Under the pieces are notes generated by a model. That model made no database searches. It worked only from the letters and a program-made list of their open reading frames with translations, and was not told the origin of the DNA. DNA of 64,000 nt from Pelagimonas varians. Its GTDB lineage: Bacteria; Pseudomonadota; Alphaproteobacteria; Rhodobacterales; Rhodobacteraceae. Made by a program: the position numbers and the translations under genes. Where the stretch lies: positions 62,001 through 126,000 of the forward strand of contig NZ_QKMF01000013.1 in the NCBI RefSeq assembly GCF_003208435.1, read 5' to 3'. Positions within the stretch are counted from its first letter, which is position 1, and each line of letters opens with the position of its first letter. Shown here in pieces: positions 8,491 through 18,373 of this stretch.

Positions 8491-9267
8491 CTAGGCGTGT
8501 GTTGTTGACCGCAAGAACCCTTGCAGCCGCTCTGATTTGGGTGCGCCAAACAGATCCGCTGGCGAACCTTCTTCTTCGATCAAGCCTTGATGCAGGAACA
8601 CAACGTGATCGCTAACATCGGCAGCCAATTTCATATCATGCGTCACAATCAACATGGTGCGCCCTTCGGCAGCGAGATCCTTGATGACCTTGATGACTTC
8701 TTGTTCCAGTTCCGGATCCAGCGCGCTGGTAGGCTCATCGAACAGCAACGCCTCGGGCTCCATGCACAGTCCGCGCGCAATCGCGGCGCGTTGTTGCTGG
8801 CCGCCGGAAAGTTGCGCCGGATAGGCGTCACATTTATCGACGATTCCAACTTTTTCGAGATGCTTGCGGGCTGTTGCTTCTACTTCGTCACGGTCACGGC
8901 CCAGTACTGTCACTGGGGCCTCCATCACGTTTTGCAAGATGGTCATGTGAGCCCACAGATTGAACTGTTGAAACACCATCGACAGATTGGTTCGAATACG
9001 CAAAACCTGTTTGGCATCGGCAGGCTGACGGCTTAGCGCTTTGCCTTTCCACGACACGGGTTCACCTTTGAACAAGATGTCGCCCTGTTGGCTGTCTTCC
9101 AGTAGATTGCAGCACCGCAGCAAGGTGGATTTTCCGGATCCGGAAGACCCGATCAAAGATACCACGTCGCCGGCATGGGCGGTGATATCGACACCCTTGA
9201 GAACCTCAAGCTGGCCATAGGCTTTGTGCAGATTTCGGATCTCGATGACAGGGCTTTGTTCGTTCAC
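8491..9267 (-). CDS. ABC transporter ATP-binding protein (HisP/GlnQ family)
   Basis: About 258 residues with Walker A GSSGSGKST, Q-loop in MVFQQFNLWAHMT, signature LSGGQQQR, Walker B ALLFDEPTSALD and the H-loop IVTHDM. I favour the GTG at 9267 (reading MNEQSPVIEIRNL) because an AGG lies upstream and it leaves the usual short lead-in to the domain; ATGs at 9303 and 9315 are in frame and possible. It is the first gene of the transporter/catabolic row and energises import. The binding-protein gene follows after about 50 bp. Confidence 0.9.
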   Translation of the reverse strand: MNEQSPVIEIRNLHKAYGQLEVLKGVDITAHAGDVVSLIGSSGSGKSTLLRCCNLLEDSQQGDILFKGEPVSWKGKALSRQPADAKQVLRIRTNLSMVFQQFNLWAHMTILQNVMEAPVTVLGRDRDEVEATARKHLEKVGIVDKCDAYPAQLSGGQQQRAAIARGLCMEPEALLFDEPTSALDPELEQEVIKVIKDLAAEGRTMLIVTHDMKLAADVSDHVVFLHQGLIEEEGSPADLFGAPKSERLQGFLRSTTHA

Positions 9268-9365
9268 GGCTGACCTAAGCAATATTGTTTTGCCACGCAG
9301 CATGGAGCGAAACATATGCCGTATGCAATGGACAAAACGACTGCAATGTCGGGGGAAATGATGGT

Positions 9366-10121
9366 TTACGACACGTTAACCTGCGCAAATTGTAGCGCTG
9401 GCGGCGTCGAAAGATCCAAGTAGGTTGATTCGTTCAAAGTCTGAATTCCGTGTAGACTGATCTTTGAGCGGGTGTCTTCGTCCAGACGGGAAATGGCGCG
9501 CCCCAGCGCAGAGCGAATCGCCCTGACGTTTTGGTTCAAACCAGTGATAAAAGGCGTGGCCGGGGTCGGTGTAGTGCGAGTAACTTCACGCAGGTTTGCG
9601 GCGTGGGGATCGTACCGTTTGATCAAACGCCAACTGAGCGCGTCAATGGCAGCGAGATCGCCGTCGCCGCGGGAAATCATCAACGCCGACAAGGCATGGC
9701 CACCGCTTTCACCGACAATGTGTGGCACGGCACTGCATGCTTGAGCGTGAAACCATAGTGCGCCAAAGCCGGATTGGCTGTGGTTTTGGTTGATAATAAC
9801 ACGCGCCTGCAACAAGGCATCGAGGGGGCGATCATCATCCGCGCGAGCAATCAAAACGCTGTTGTAATATCCAGGGGGGCAGCCGGGCAACTGATAGTCT
9901 GGACTGCCGACAAGCTGCACTTTGCCACGCAATTGTAGCCTGTACGGTAGGTTACAGGTCTGCCCAAGAAGCAAATCCGGTGCTGTCCATTGCTGCCAAA
10001 GATCACCAGAGCGGGTCAGCGTCTTGGGTCCAAACCCCAGTTCCTCGCGGGTCAATCCCCACAGTCTATCATTGGCCGCAGCTGTTTCAACGCGGTCGTA
10101 CATCGGCAGAGCGGCGATCAT
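9366..10121 (-). CDS. PhnD-like phosphate/phosphonate-type binding protein without signal peptide
   Basis: 251 residues resembling periplasmic phosphonate-binding proteins: an early IAALPMYD strand, a central PPGYYNSVLIAR hinge, and a GFGALWFHAQA segment like the SQSGF motif of this fold. There is no export signal and no transporter gene beside it, so it may be a cytoplasmic ligand-binding domain. Its ATG overlaps the stop of the upstream TerB-like gene by four bases, which argues for coupled expression with the TerB pair. Ligand and function are unknown; assignment rests on fold-level similarity. Confidence 0.72.
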   Translation of the reverse strand: MIAALPMYDRVETAAANDRLWGLTREELGFGPKTLTRSGDLWQQWTAPDLLLGQTCNLPYRLQLRGKVQLVGSPDYQLPGCPPGYYNSVLIARADDDRPLDALLQARVIINQNHSQSGFGALWFHAQACSAVPHIVGESGGHALSALMISRGDGDLAAIDALSWRLIKRYDPHAANLREVTRTTPTPATPFITGLNQNVRAIRSALGRAISRLDEDTRSKISLHGIQTLNESTYLDLSTPPALQFAQVNVS

Positions 10122-10558
10122 TCAGATCGTTCAACCCGTTGGCGAGCCAATGCGGAATCGCGATCACTCACACCCAGCATGGAGGCAACAAGGCGGACCA
10201 GCGCGTCTTCGAACTGATCCCGCTCACCGTCTGATAAAGCCACCTGCCAAAGCGCTTCGATCACGCCAACACGGTCTTCGAAGGGCACGGCTTCCTTGAT
10301 TGCGCGGGTAAAACGCACGGTATCGGGGGCTTCGGCCTCCAGGGTTTCAGCCTCGGCACGCAGGGCTTTGGTTTCTGGATCGGAGAGGTTGAAACGGGCG
10401 GTGACCACCTGATCAATCCGCGCCTTTTCGCTGGCGGCATAGGCACCGTCAGACCGGGCCACACGAACCAAAAGCGCCGTCAGCGCAAGGCTGGATTCAT
10501 TTGCCGCAAGCGGGTCAGGCTGGGCGGCGGTGATGCGGGTGAGAAATGATCCAAACAT
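10118..10558 (-). CDS. TerB-like (tellurite resistance TerB family) protein, copy 1
   Basis: 146 residues from ATG 10558 (MFGSFLTRI); a TTG at 10594 with AGGGCGGA upstream is an alternative. Pattern ALTALLVRVARSDGAYAASE then LWQVALSDGERDQFED shows the two acidic D-G-x-x-x-x-E helical hairpins of TerB-fold proteins, which coordinate metal ions. About 35 percent of positions visibly correspond with the next gene, pointing to a tandem duplication. Family members are linked to membrane stress or metal handling, but most genomic copies have no tested role. Confidence 0.8.
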   Translation of the reverse strand: MFGSFLTRITAAQPDPLAANESSLALTALLVRVARSDGAYAASEKARIDQVVTARFNLSDPETKALRAEAETLEAEAPDTVRFTRAIKEAVPFEDRVGVIEALWQVALSDGERDQFEDALVRLVASMLGVSDRDSALARQRVERSE

Positions 10559-10623
10559 AGGGTTCGATATAGGGCGGCTGAGGCCGATAGACAATCCGCC
10601 CTATAACATCACTAGGTTAGACT

Positions 10624-11067
10624 TCACGCGATGGATGCGGCCAAACGGGCGGCATCAGAGTCGTTGCGATCGACGCCAAGGACTTTTTCAACAAGCTCAA
10701 CCAGCGCCATTTCACGTTCGTCCGAAATGCCATCCGCAAGAACAACTTGCCAAAGAGCTTCGACTTTTTCGCGCCGATGCTCATATTCGACATTGTCGCG
10801 GATCAATTGCGCCATTTCGACATCGTCCTTGATCTCAAAGGCCAACCTCTCGCAGGAGGCGCGCATTTTCGCCGCTTCGATCGGTTTTAGATCATAGGCT
10901 TTGGCCAAAATGCGGTCGATCTGTTCAATCTCTTCAAACAAATACGCTTTGTCGGCCATGGCGACCCGCACCAAAAGCGTTCCCAATGCCACGCGTGCAT
11001 CTGGTGCCGGCAAGGGGGCCTCAGGCACATGTTTGCGTTGAAAAAATGCGGCCAACTGCTCAAGCAT
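10624..11067 (-). CDS. TerB-like (tellurite resistance TerB family) protein, copy 2
   Basis: 147 residues, start ATG 11067 preceded by AAGGG. Repeats the layout of its neighbour: ALGTLLVRVAMADKAYLFEEIEQID and LWQVVLADGISDEREMALVELV, giving two acidic helical hairpins. It is the first gene of a three-gene minus-strand unit (TerB, TerB, PhnD-like). The two TerB proteins could form a heterodimer; that is an inference from the tandem arrangement. Confidence 0.82.
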   Translation of the reverse strand: MLEQLAAFFQRKHVPEAPLPAPDARVALGTLLVRVAMADKAYLFEEIEQIDRILAKAYDLKPIEAAKMRASCERLAFEIKDDVEMAQLIRDNVEYEHRREKVEALWQVVLADGISDEREMALVELVEKVLGVDRNDSDAARLAASIA

Positions 11068-11205
11068 CTGGATTTCCCTTCTTGTTATCCCTGCGACATT
11101 TGGTTCGCCGCAGACCGAAGTCTAACACATCTTGTGGTTCTTGGGCCACATATTGTCACATGTAGACAGATAGGGCCGGTCCCCTAGTTTTGCAAATAGG
11201 GAAAA

Positions 11206-11994
11206 CTAGCGCCTTGCGGCCAGTTTGGAAAACCGCTTGCTCAATGTGTTGGTAAACTCTGCCAGCCCCCAAGGAGGGTTGATAACAAACATTCCCGAAC
11301 CAATCATACCGTGACCTTCACGCGCAGGCGGGAATTTCACCTCATGGTTCAAGGCGTCTGGATAGGCATCGCGCAGGCCCTGCATCATTTCGCCATGACG
11401 GTTATCTGTCAGGATGGGATACCAAAGCATCACAATGCCAACATTCCATTTGCGGGTCACATTGTGGATGGCAGCTGGAATGACCTTGTAGTCGGTTTTG
11501 ATTTCCCATGACGGGTCAATCAACAACACGCCGCGGCGCGGGGTCGGGGGGGCAAGGCTCAGCGCCAGCTCGATCCCGTCTTGCTCATAGATTTTGGTGT
11601 TACGCGCCCAAGCCACACGCCCAAGAGCCTTGTTTTCGCCGGGGTGCAGTTCGGCCAGATGCAGGCTGTCCGTCGGGCGCAAGAGAGCCTGCGCAATCAA
11701 GGGAGAGCCGGGATATGCCGTTTCGCCATGTGTGTCGCGACTGGCAGCCAATGCACGCAAATACGGGTTCTTGCGGTCAAACCAATTGGAGACCTTCAAA
11801 ATGCCTTGGGCAGCTTCACCGGTTTTTTGGGCGTCTTCATCGGTCAAATCATACAGCCCGCGCCCCGCGTGGCTTTCGATATAGCTGACGGGTTTGTCTT
11901 TTTGCGTCAGGTAGTCCAGCACAAAAGCCAAAATGGCGTGTTTTTGCACGTCCGCCAAATTTCCCGCATGAAAACTATGTTGATAAGACAGCAT
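11206..11994 (-). CDS. rlmJ: 23S rRNA (adenine(2030)-N6)-methyltransferase RlmJ
   Basis: 262 residues matching RlmJ along the whole length: MLSYQHSFHAGNLADVQKHA at the N-terminus, the SAM-binding YIESHAGRGLYDL, and motif IV LIDPSWEIKTDY. The enzyme methylates A2030 of 23S rRNA. Motif IV of N6-adenine methyltransferases is usually (D/N)PP(Y/F); here it is DPSW, with serine and tryptophan, which is unusual though aromatic character is kept. It follows pyrG on the same strand after a terminator, so it is probably a separate transcription unit. Confidence 0.93.
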   Translation of the reverse strand: MLSYQHSFHAGNLADVQKHAILAFVLDYLTQKDKPVSYIESHAGRGLYDLTDEDAQKTGEAAQGILKVSNWFDRKNPYLRALAASRDTHGETAYPGSPLIAQALLRPTDSLHLAELHPGENKALGRVAWARNTKIYEQDGIELALSLAPPTPRRGVLLIDPSWEIKTDYKVIPAAIHNVTRKWNVGIVMLWYPILTDNRHGEMMQGLRDAYPDALNHEVKFPPAREGHGMIGSGMFVINPPWGLAEFTNTLSKRFSKLAARR

Positions 11995-12060
11995 AAAACG
12001 CCCCGGAATGTTGGATTAGAAGGATCGGTTTCGACGGATACTTCGACACATCCGGCAGCA

Positions 12061-12090
12061 AAACGCCCCGAGGATGATCTCGGGGCGTTT
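12061..12090 (-). terminator. Rho-independent-type terminator after pyrG
   Basis: Perfect 12-bp stem AAACGCCCCGAG (12061-12072) and CTCGGGGCGTTT (12079-12090) with a 6-nt loop, starting 5 nt beyond the pyrG stop on the minus strand. The A/T-flanked arms give a short U-run on either strand, so it could act in both directions. Confidence 0.85.
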
Positions 12091-12094
12091 TGTA

Positions 12095-13738
12095 TTATAC
12101 CAAGCGTGAGGCTTCTTTGGCAGCCCGTACAAAATCTTTGAACAAGGGGTGCGGGTCGAACGGTTTGGATTTTAGTTCGGGGTGGAATTGCACGCCGATA
12201 AACCACGGGTGGTTTGGCCATTCCACAATCTCGGGCAGTTTACCATCGGGTGACATTCCCGAGAACCGCATGCCAACCTTTTCAAGCTGTTCACGATAGG
12301 CTGTGTCAACTTCGTAGCGATGCCGATGGCGCTCATCAATCGTTTGTTTGCCGTAGATTTTTTCAACCAGCGACCCTTCGGTCAAAACCGCATCATACGC
12401 GCCCAGCCGCATTGTGCCGCCCTTGGCATCAGTCACCTTGCGGTTCACCTTTTCGTTGCCTTGAACCCATTCTTTGAGGTGGTAAACCACTGGCTCAAAT
12501 CGTTTTTCTCCGGCTTCGTGGTCAAACTCTTCTGATCCGGCTTTGGCCACACCCGCAACATTTCTTGCGGCTTCGATCACGGCGACCTGCATGCCCAAAC
12601 AAATCCCAAGATAGGGCACATTGTTTTCACGCGCGAACTGCGCTGCTTTGATCTTGCCCTCGGTTCCGCGTTCGCCAAACCCGCCCGGCACCAAAATGGC
12701 GTTGTATTTAGCCAGATGGGGGGCGGCGTCTTCGCGCTCGAACATCTCGGCGTCGACCCACTCGATGTTGACCTTGACCCGGTTGGCCATTCCGCCGTGG
12801 GTCAGAGCTTCGGCGATCGATTTATACGCGTCTTCAAGCTGGATATATTTGCCAACGATGGCAACTGTGACTTCGCCTTCGGGGTTGAACACCCGATCCG
12901 CGACGTCTTCCCATTTTGTCAGGTTGGGCTTGGGGGCTGGCGCGATGCCGAATGCATCCAGAACCGCCTGATCCATACCTTCGCGGTGATAGGCAAGCGG
13001 GGCTTCGTAGATGGACTTCAGGTCTTGGGCCGCGATCACGCTATCTGGGCGGACGTTGCAGAACAAAGCCAGCTTTTCGCGTTCTTTCTTTGGGATCGGC
13101 CCTTCGGATCGGCACACCAGAATGTCGGGCGCAAGGCCAATGGACCGCAGTTCCTTGACGCTATGCTGGGTTGGCTTGGTCTTTAGCTCGCCCGAGGCTT
13201 TGATAAACGGCAGAAGCGTCAGGTGCATAAAGACACATTGGCCGCGTGCCTTGTCATTGGCGAATTGGCGGATGGCTTCAAAGAAAGGCAGGCCTTCGAT
13301 ATCGCCTACAGTGCCGCCAATCTCGCACAGCATAAAATCTACGTCGTCTTCGCCAATACTGATGAAGTCTTTGATTTCGTTGGTCACATGCGGAATGACC
13401 TGAATGGTTTTGCCCAGATAGTCGCCGCGGCGCTCTTTTTCCAGAACATTGGTATAAACGCGGCCTGAGCTGATGGAATCCGTACGTGTCGCGGGAACGC
13501 CGGTGAAGCGTTCGTAGTGGCCCAGATCCAGATCGGTTTCAGCGCCATCATCGGTGACAAACACTTCGCCATGTTCAAAAGGCGACATCGTGCCGGGATC
13601 GACGTTTAGGTAAGGGTCCAGTTTGCGCAAACGGACCGAATAACCACGTGCCTGCAGCAAGGCACCCAAGGCCGCAGATGCAAGGCCCTTGCCAAGCGAA
13701 GAAACCACACCGCCGGTGATAAAGATAAAGCGTGCCAT
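12095..13738 (-). CDS. pyrG: CTP synthase (glutamine-hydrolysing)
   Basis: 547 residues, full length for PyrG, starting at ATG 13738 ([18 protein letters not shown]). The amidoligase domain occupies roughly residues 1-265 and the glutaminase domain the rest, with nucleophile Cys in YLGICLGMQ and the His-Glu pair in GVQFHPE. It converts UTP, ATP and glutamine to CTP, the last step of pyrimidine nucleotide synthesis. secG lies just upstream on the same strand, the order common in alphaproteobacteria. A strong terminator follows. Confidence 0.98.
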   Translation of the reverse strand: MARFIFITGGVVSSLGKGLASAALGALLQARGYSVRLRKLDPYLNVDPGTMSPFEHGEVFVTDDGAETDLDLGHYERFTGVPATRTDSISSGRVYTNVLEKERRGDYLGKTIQVIPHVTNEIKDFISIGEDDVDFMLCEIGGTVGDIEGLPFFEAIRQFANDKARGQCVFMHLTLLPFIKASGELKTKPTQHSVKELRSIGLAPDILVCRSEGPIPKKEREKLALFCNVRPDSVIAAQDLKSIYEAPLAYHREGMDQAVLDAFGIAPAPKPNLTKWEDVADRVFNPEGEVTVAIVGKYIQLEDAYKSIAEALTHGGMANRVKVNIEWVDAEMFEREDAAPHLAKYNAILVPGGFGERGTEGKIKAAQFARENNVPYLGICLGMQVAVIEAARNVAGVAKAGSEEFDHEAGEKRFEPVVYHLKEWVQGNEKVNRKVTDAKGGTMRLGAYDAVLTEGSLVEKIYGKQTIDERHRHRYEVDTAYREQLEKVGMRFSGMSPDGKLPEIVEWPNHPWFIGVQFHPELKSKPFDPHPLFKDFVRAAKEASRLV

Positions 13739-13911
13739 GTGGAGCAACCCCGTGAGTTTAGCATGAGTAGGAATCTCAAAACACTGCGTTGCAAGCCGTT
13801 AAAAAACGACTGCATCACGGGATTTGAGCTGTAGTGGATTCGCAAGCAAATGTCCAGCCAAGCGCAACATACTGTTGCGGCACCTTAGCTGGAGCCAATT
13901 TCTTGTAGAAG

Positions 13912-14289
13912 TTAGTCGGCGGTTGGCACCAAAGGCGCATCCGCATCACCACCAGCCGAAGGAGGCGGCAACAATGCGTCGGTATCCAATTCACCAGCAG
14001 GATCAGCTGTTTCTTCTACAGCCGGAGCACCGCCGCCAACACGATCCAAGATCGAAGAGCCAGAAGCGTTTTTCGCGGAGATGACAGTCAAAGAAATCGA
14101 GGTGATGATAAAAGCAATGGCAAGGGCCCAGGTCACTTTGCCCATGGCTGTCGCAGCTGAGCGTTGGCTCATGGCCCCGCCGCCGCCGCCGCCCATCCCA
14201 AGGCCACCGCCTTCGGAACGCTGCAAGAGCACTACGCCAATAAGGCCTAGCGCAAGAAGAAGGTGGACAATGAGAATTACGTTTTCCAT
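13912..14289 (-). CDS. secG: Preprotein translocase subunit SecG
   Basis: 125 residues starting at ATG 14289 ([21 protein letters not shown]). Two membrane spans flank the glycine-rich cytoplasmic loop [17 protein letters not shown], the SecG hallmark; a long acidic, proline-rich tail (to residue 125) is typical of alphaproteobacterial versions. It stabilises the SecYEG export channel. The first gene of a likely secG-pyrG unit; a longer in-frame opening to 14451 overlaps the nitrile hydratase gene and lacks family similarity. Confidence 0.95.
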   Translation of the reverse strand: MENVILIVHLLLALGLIGVVLLQRSEGGGLGMGGGGGGAMSQRSAATAMGKVTWALAIAFIITSISLTVISAKNASGSSILDRVGGGAPAVEETADPAGELDTDALLPPPSAGGDADAPLVPTAD

Positions 14290-14415
14290 GGGGCCTGCAG
14301 CATGCTTTCGGTTTCGCCGGTATGTAGGGGATGCAGCCGCGCGGCGCAAGCCGAAGTCGCGCGGGTTTGTGCGAAACCGCTGGACGCAGTGCAATGCTTT
14401 GGCCATGATCTGCCC

Positions 14416-15036
14416 ATGCCACATGATATCCATGACGACGATCACGCCCATTCCTTGCTGCCGCCAGACCCTGCACTGAGGGTGAAGGCGCTGGAAACAT
14501 TGTTAGAACGCAAGGGGTTGCTGGATCCGGCCGCCTTGGATGAAATTATCGAAACCTATGCTCATAAGGTTGGTCCGCAAAACGGTGCACAGGTTGTGGC
14601 GCGCGTTTGGACGGATGCGAATTTTCGCACTCTCTTGATGAATGACGCCACCGAAGCGGTGTCCCAGATGGGGTTCTATGGCCGTCAGGGTGAACATATG
14701 GTGGCGATTGCCAATACGCCCGAGGTTCACAACGTCGTCGTTTGCACCCTGTGTTCGTGCTATCCGTGGCCTTTGTTGGGAATCCCGCCAGGCTGGTATA
14801 AATCCGACGCCTACCGCGCCCGTGTTGTGCGTGAACCGCGCAAAGTATTGGCCGAATTTGGTGTGATATTGCCTGAAACGCAAAAAATCCGCGTTTGGGA
14901 TTCCACTGCTGAGGTTCGCTATTTGATAATCCCGCAGCGGCCAGCCGGTACGGATGGGATGAGCCAAGCGCAATTGACGCAATTGGTCACCCGCGAATCT
15001 ATGATTGGCACCGGGCTGGCACAGGTGCCGCAATGA
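14416..15036 (+). CDS. nthA: Nitrile hydratase alpha subunit, cobalt type
   Basis: 206 residues from ATG 14416 ([10 protein letters not shown]). The metal-claw sequence VCTLCSC with Cys110, Cys113 and Cys115 is intact; threonine in the second position of the motif marks the Co(III) class, whereas iron enzymes have serine. The first and second claw cysteines downstream are normally oxidised to sulfinic/sulfenic acids. The enzyme hydrates nitriles to amides in the cytoplasm. The stop overlaps the beta-subunit start by four bases. It is divergent from secG, sharing a gap of about 126 bp. No amidase gene that would complete conversion to the acid is in the window. Confidence 0.96.
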   Translation: MPHDIHDDDHAHSLLPPDPALRVKALETLLERKGLLDPAALDEIIETYAHKVGPQNGAQVVARVWTDANFRTLLMNDATEAVSQMGFYGRQGEHMVAIANTPEVHNVVVCTLCSCYPWPLLGIPPGWYKSDAYRARVVREPRKVLAEFGVILPETQKIRVWDSTAEVRYLIIPQRPAGTDGMSQAQLTQLVTRESMIGTGLAQVPQ

Positions 15037-15707
15037 GCCGGGTGCATGACATGGGTGGCCGCTTTGGTGATGGAGCGGTCGGATTTGAGCCGGACGGTGA
15101 AGCAATTTTCGTAGAAAATTGGCATGCGCGCGCGCTGGCACTGACATTGGCAGCTGGTGGTTTAGGCAAATGGAATATCGACATTTCCCGCCATGCCCGC
15201 GAATGCCTATCCCCCAAAGATTATGCGCGCTTTACCTATTATGAAAAATGGATGGCGGCGTTGGCTGTTTTATTGGTGGACAGCGGTGTGGTCACCAAAG
15301 CCGAGATGGCAGGAGCCGAGCCCTCCCCATCTGATTTGACCGACAAAACCTTGCGTGCAGACAAGGTTGCTGCTGTTTTGGCATCGGGCGGGCCATCTGC
15401 CCGTGATGGGGCCGCGCCTGCGTTCAATATTGGTGATCGGGTACGAACCCGCCATGTCGCCCGCAATGTTCTTGTCTCTGGCGGGCATACCCGCTTGCCC
15501 GGATATGCCGCTGGCATGAAGGGAGAGGTCATCTTGTCCCATGGCTGCCACGTCTTGCCGGATGCGTCGGCGCACCGTTTGGGGGATAGGCCCGAACCAT
15601 TGTATACCATTGCATTTGATGCGGCGGATCTTTGGGGAGAGGCAGAGAGGGTAGGCGACGAGGTCACCTGCGATTTGTGGGAAAGCTATCTGGAGCCCGC
15701 GCCATGA
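15033..15707 (+). CDS. nthB: Nitrile hydratase beta subunit
   Basis: 224 residues beginning [16 protein letters not shown], the conserved beta-subunit opening. The C-terminal SH3-like part has [26 protein letters not shown] and [14 protein letters not shown], all typical. It packs on the alpha subunit and supplies arginines that contact the oxidised cysteines. Coupled by four-base overlaps on both sides (ATGA), so alpha, beta and accessory gene form a tight operon. Confidence 0.95.
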   Translation: MSRVHDMGGRFGDGAVGFEPDGEAIFVENWHARALALTLAAGGLGKWNIDISRHARECLSPKDYARFTYYEKWMAALAVLLVDSGVVTKAEMAGAEPSPSDLTDKTLRADKVAAVLASGGPSARDGAAPAFNIGDRVRTRHVARNVLVSGGHTRLPGYAAGMKGEVILSHGCHVLPDASAHRLGDRPEPLYTIAFDAADLWGEAERVGDEVTCDLWESYLEPAP

Positions 15708-16033
15708 GTGGCGCGCCATCCCCTGTGTTCGAAGCCCCATGGCACGCCCAAGCCTTTGCTCTTGCTGTTTATCTGAACGAGCGCGGAGTTTTTGACTGGC
15801 CAGAATGGACACAGGTCTTTGGCGCTGTCTTGGCCGAACATGGCCTGACCAAGGAATTGGACGGTGGGGACGACTATTTTCTAGCCTGGGTGGGCGCTTT
15901 GGAGCGTATTTGCTCAGAAAAAGGTGTTGCAGAACTGGAGGCGCTCAGTGCGCTAAAAACGTCTTGGGAGCGGGCCTATTTGGCCACACCGCATGGCGCG
16001 CCGGTGCGTATTGCGACAGGTGAGGCGGGGTAG
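15704..16033 (+). CDS. Nitrile hydratase accessory/activator protein
   Basis: 109 residues from ATG 15704, overlapping the beta-subunit stop as ATGA. The sequence FEAPWHAQAFALAVYLNERGVFDWPEW followed by YFLAWVGALE is characteristic of the small activator (P14K/NthE-type) that inserts cobalt into the alpha subunit by subunit swapping. It resembles the N-terminal half of the beta subunit, as expected. In this family it is required for metal loading. Confidence 0.9.
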   Translation: MSGAPSPVFEAPWHAQAFALAVYLNERGVFDWPEWTQVFGAVLAEHGLTKELDGGDDYFLAWVGALERICSEKGVAELEALSALKTSWERAYLATPHGAPVRIATGEAG

Positions 16034-16050
16034 ACCCCCGCCAATAACGC

Positions 16051-16446
16051 TTATTCGTCGATGTCGTCGGCATCGATCTGGCCAGAGAGTTTGCGCCGGA
16101 TGATCGACCAGCTGAGGCCAACGCCCAATACAATGGACAGGGCCAGAATGCCGACCCATGTTGCCAGTTTCGGTTTGGTGAGGTCGAGCAAGCCAAAATC
16201 CCAAAGCACCCAGAGAATCGCAGCAACCAGCGCGAAAACCAACGCCATGCCAAGCCCGCCAATACTGCGCAAAGTGGCGCGAATGTAGATTACGTAGCCA
16301 ATCACCAACAATAAACCTGACAGGGCAATCAGCGGCAGGTCAGTGTTCCAACTTGTCGTTGCCCAATGGACAAAGCTAATTTGGGTGGGGTTATAGGTGG
16401 CGGCCAAAAGGACAAAGGCAAACAGCCAACGTAAGGCAAAACTCAT
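16051..16446 (-). CDS. Small four-span inner-membrane protein (possibly DUF6524 family)
   Basis: 131 residues, starting MSFALRWLFAFVLLAATYNP. Four hydrophobic segments lie near residues 5-18, 38-55, 65-83 and 95-111, with an acidic C-terminus (DADDIDE). The arrangement is that of a conserved alphaproteobacterial membrane protein of unknown function; the DUF number is from memory and not certain. It converges on the nitrile hydratase operon with 17 bp between stops. Confidence 0.7.
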   Translation of the reverse strand: MSFALRWLFAFVLLAATYNPTQISFVHWATTSWNTDLPLIALSGLLLVIGYVIYIRATLRSIGGLGMALVFALVAAILWVLWDFGLLDLTKPKLATWVGILALSIVLGVGLSWSIIRRKLSGQIDADDIDE

Positions 16447-16486
16447 AGGGTTCTCCGAGGGGACTTCGAAATTTATGGGTTCAGGT

Positions 16487-16999
16487 CTAGCGGATTGCCC
16501 CGTCAGGTCCAGCGGTTTCGAGCGATAGGCGCATCAAGGCCCGCGGCAACTGCTGGCCCAAACGTTCAACGGTTTCATGTCGAAGCAGATCAAATCCGAG
16601 CGCGGCAAAGGGCGCTTGGGCTGTAAGGCTGGCATGGGTTGTGATTGCCACTAGCTCCAACGACAAGGCGCGGGTTTGAATCATGGAAACCATTTGGCGC
16701 AAATGTCCATTTCCGCGGGCTTCGGGCAGCAGAAACGCCAAATCCAGATAGCCGTCTGGCCCTAAAGTGACCATTCCAAGCAAGTGCTGTCCCTGCACGG
16801 CGACGGCCACATGTTGCGCGGTAAGCTTGGCGTTCCAGTCAGGTCCGCTTGGGGGTTTTGGGCACCATGCTTGACGCTGTGCAGATGAATATGCACTGGG
16901 CTGCGCATGGATCGCATCATACATGATTTGCCCCAAGGTTTCGTAATCTTCAGGCCGCGCCCAGCGATATGAAACAAAGCTTTCTGCAGATGCGTCCAT
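16487..16999 (-). CDS. GNAT family N-acetyltransferase
   Basis: 170 residues. The core reads [51 protein letters not shown], giving the acetyl-CoA-binding strand-loop (R-G-N-G-x-L, a variant of R/Q-x-x-G-x-G/A) and the later [12 protein letters not shown] element. Acceptor substrate is unknown. It is divergent from purA with about 74 bp between the starts, leaving little room for independent regulation. Confidence 0.8.
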   Translation of the reverse strand: MDASAESFVSYRWARPEDYETLGQIMYDAIHAQPSAYSSAQRQAWCPKPPSGPDWNAKLTAQHVAVAVQGQHLLGMVTLGPDGYLDLAFLLPEARGNGHLRQMVSMIQTRALSLELVAITTHASLTAQAPFAALGFDLLRHETVERLGQQLPRALMRLSLETAGPDGAIR

Positions 17000-17073
17000 T
17001 TAGCGGTTTCCTGTTTCGATACGCTTGGATATACCGGCGCGGGTTTGAAAACCATCACCGAAGAGGATGTGTT

Positions 17074-18369
17074 ATGGCGAATGTGGTTGTCGTGGGCGCT
17101 CAGTGGGGCGACGAAGGCAAAGGCAAGATTGTGGACTGGCTGTCAAGCCGCGCAGATGTAATTGCGCGGTTTCAGGGTGGTCACAATGCTGGCCATACGC
17201 TGGTAGTGGACGGAAAAGTCTATAAATTGCATGCACTTCCATCGGGAGTGGTGCGCGGCGGAAAGCTGTCGGTGATTGGCAACGGCGTGGTGCTGGACCC
17301 TTGGCACCTGATCAAAGAGATCGAAACTGTGCGGGCTCAGGGGGTCGTTATTTCCCCTGAAACGCTGATGATCGCCGAGAATACTCCGCTGATCCTACCG
17401 ATTCACGGAGAGCTGGATCGCGCCCGTGAAGAGGCTGCCTCAAAAGGCACCAAGATCGGCACCACCGGTCGCGGCATCGGCCCAGCCTACGAAGACAAAG
17501 TGGGGCGCCGGTCGGTTCGTGTTGCAGATCTGGCGGATGAGGCAACACTGGAATCCCGGGTTGATCGCGCGTTGCAGCACCATGATCCTCTGCGCAAAGG
17601 CTTGGGGATTGAGGCAGTTGATCGCGATGCGCTTGTCGCGCAGCTCAAAGAAATTGCAAAAGAAATCCTGCCTTATGGGGCTCCGGTTTGGAAAGTGCTG
17701 AATGAAAAGCGCAAGGCCGGAAAGCGAATCTTGTTTGAAGGCGCTCAAGGTGCCCTTTTGGATATCGATTTTGGCACTTATCCCTTTGTGACATCATCGA
17801 ATGTGATTGCAGGGCAGGCGGCAACCGGGGTTGGTATGGGCCCTGGTGCGATCAACTACGTTCTTGGGATCGTTAAAGCCTACACGACTCGTGTTGGCGA
17901 AGGTCCGTTTCCGACGGAACTGGATGATGACAATGGTCAACGTCTGGGTGAGCGCGGCCATGAATTTGGCACCACAACCGGCCGAAAGCGCCGCTGTGGG
18001 TGGTTTGACGCCGCTTTGGTGCGCCAAACCTGTGCGACGTCTGGTATCAAAGGCATTTGCCTGACAAAGCTGGATGTTCTTGACGGGTTTGAGACCCTTA
18101 AGATTTGCACCGGCTATGAGTTGGACGGCAAGCAACTGGATTATTTGCCCACAGCGGCAGATCAGCAGGCGCGCTGCAAGCCGGTGTACGAAGAAATGCC
18201 CGGATGGTCTGAAAGCACGGAAGGTGCGCGCAGCTGGAACGATCTGCCTGCCAATGCGGTGAAATATGTGCGCCGTATCGAAGAGTTGATCGAATGTCCG
18301 GCTGCCTTGGTGTCGACCTCGCCTGAACGCGATGATACCATTTTGGTAACTGACCCGTTCGAGGATTGA
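17074..18369 (+). CDS. purA: Adenylosuccinate synthetase
   Basis: 431 residues starting at ATG 17074 ([18 protein letters not shown]), with GAGGA upstream. GDEGKGK is the phosphate-binding loop, and the family segments [42 protein letters not shown] and [12 protein letters not shown] are all present, so the enzyme looks intact. It joins IMP and aspartate with GTP in the first AMP-specific step. A DUF2842 gene follows after 4 bp and is probably co-transcribed. Confidence 0.98.
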   Translation: MANVVVVGAQWGDEGKGKIVDWLSSRADVIARFQGGHNAGHTLVVDGKVYKLHALPSGVVRGGKLSVIGNGVVLDPWHLIKEIETVRAQGVVISPETLMIAENTPLILPIHGELDRAREEAASKGTKIGTTGRGIGPAYEDKVGRRSVRVADLADEATLESRVDRALQHHDPLRKGLGIEAVDRDALVAQLKEIAKEILPYGAPVWKVLNEKRKAGKRILFEGAQGALLDIDFGTYPFVTSSNVIAGQAATGVGMGPGAINYVLGIVKAYTTRVGEGPFPTELDDDNGQRLGERGHEFGTTTGRKRRCGWFDAALVRQTCATSGIKGICLTKLDVLDGFETLKICTGYELDGKQLDYLPTAADQQARCKPVYEEMPGWSESTEGARSWNDLPANAVKYVRRIEELIECPAALVSTSPERDDTILVTDPFED

Positions 18370-18373
18370 GCCT

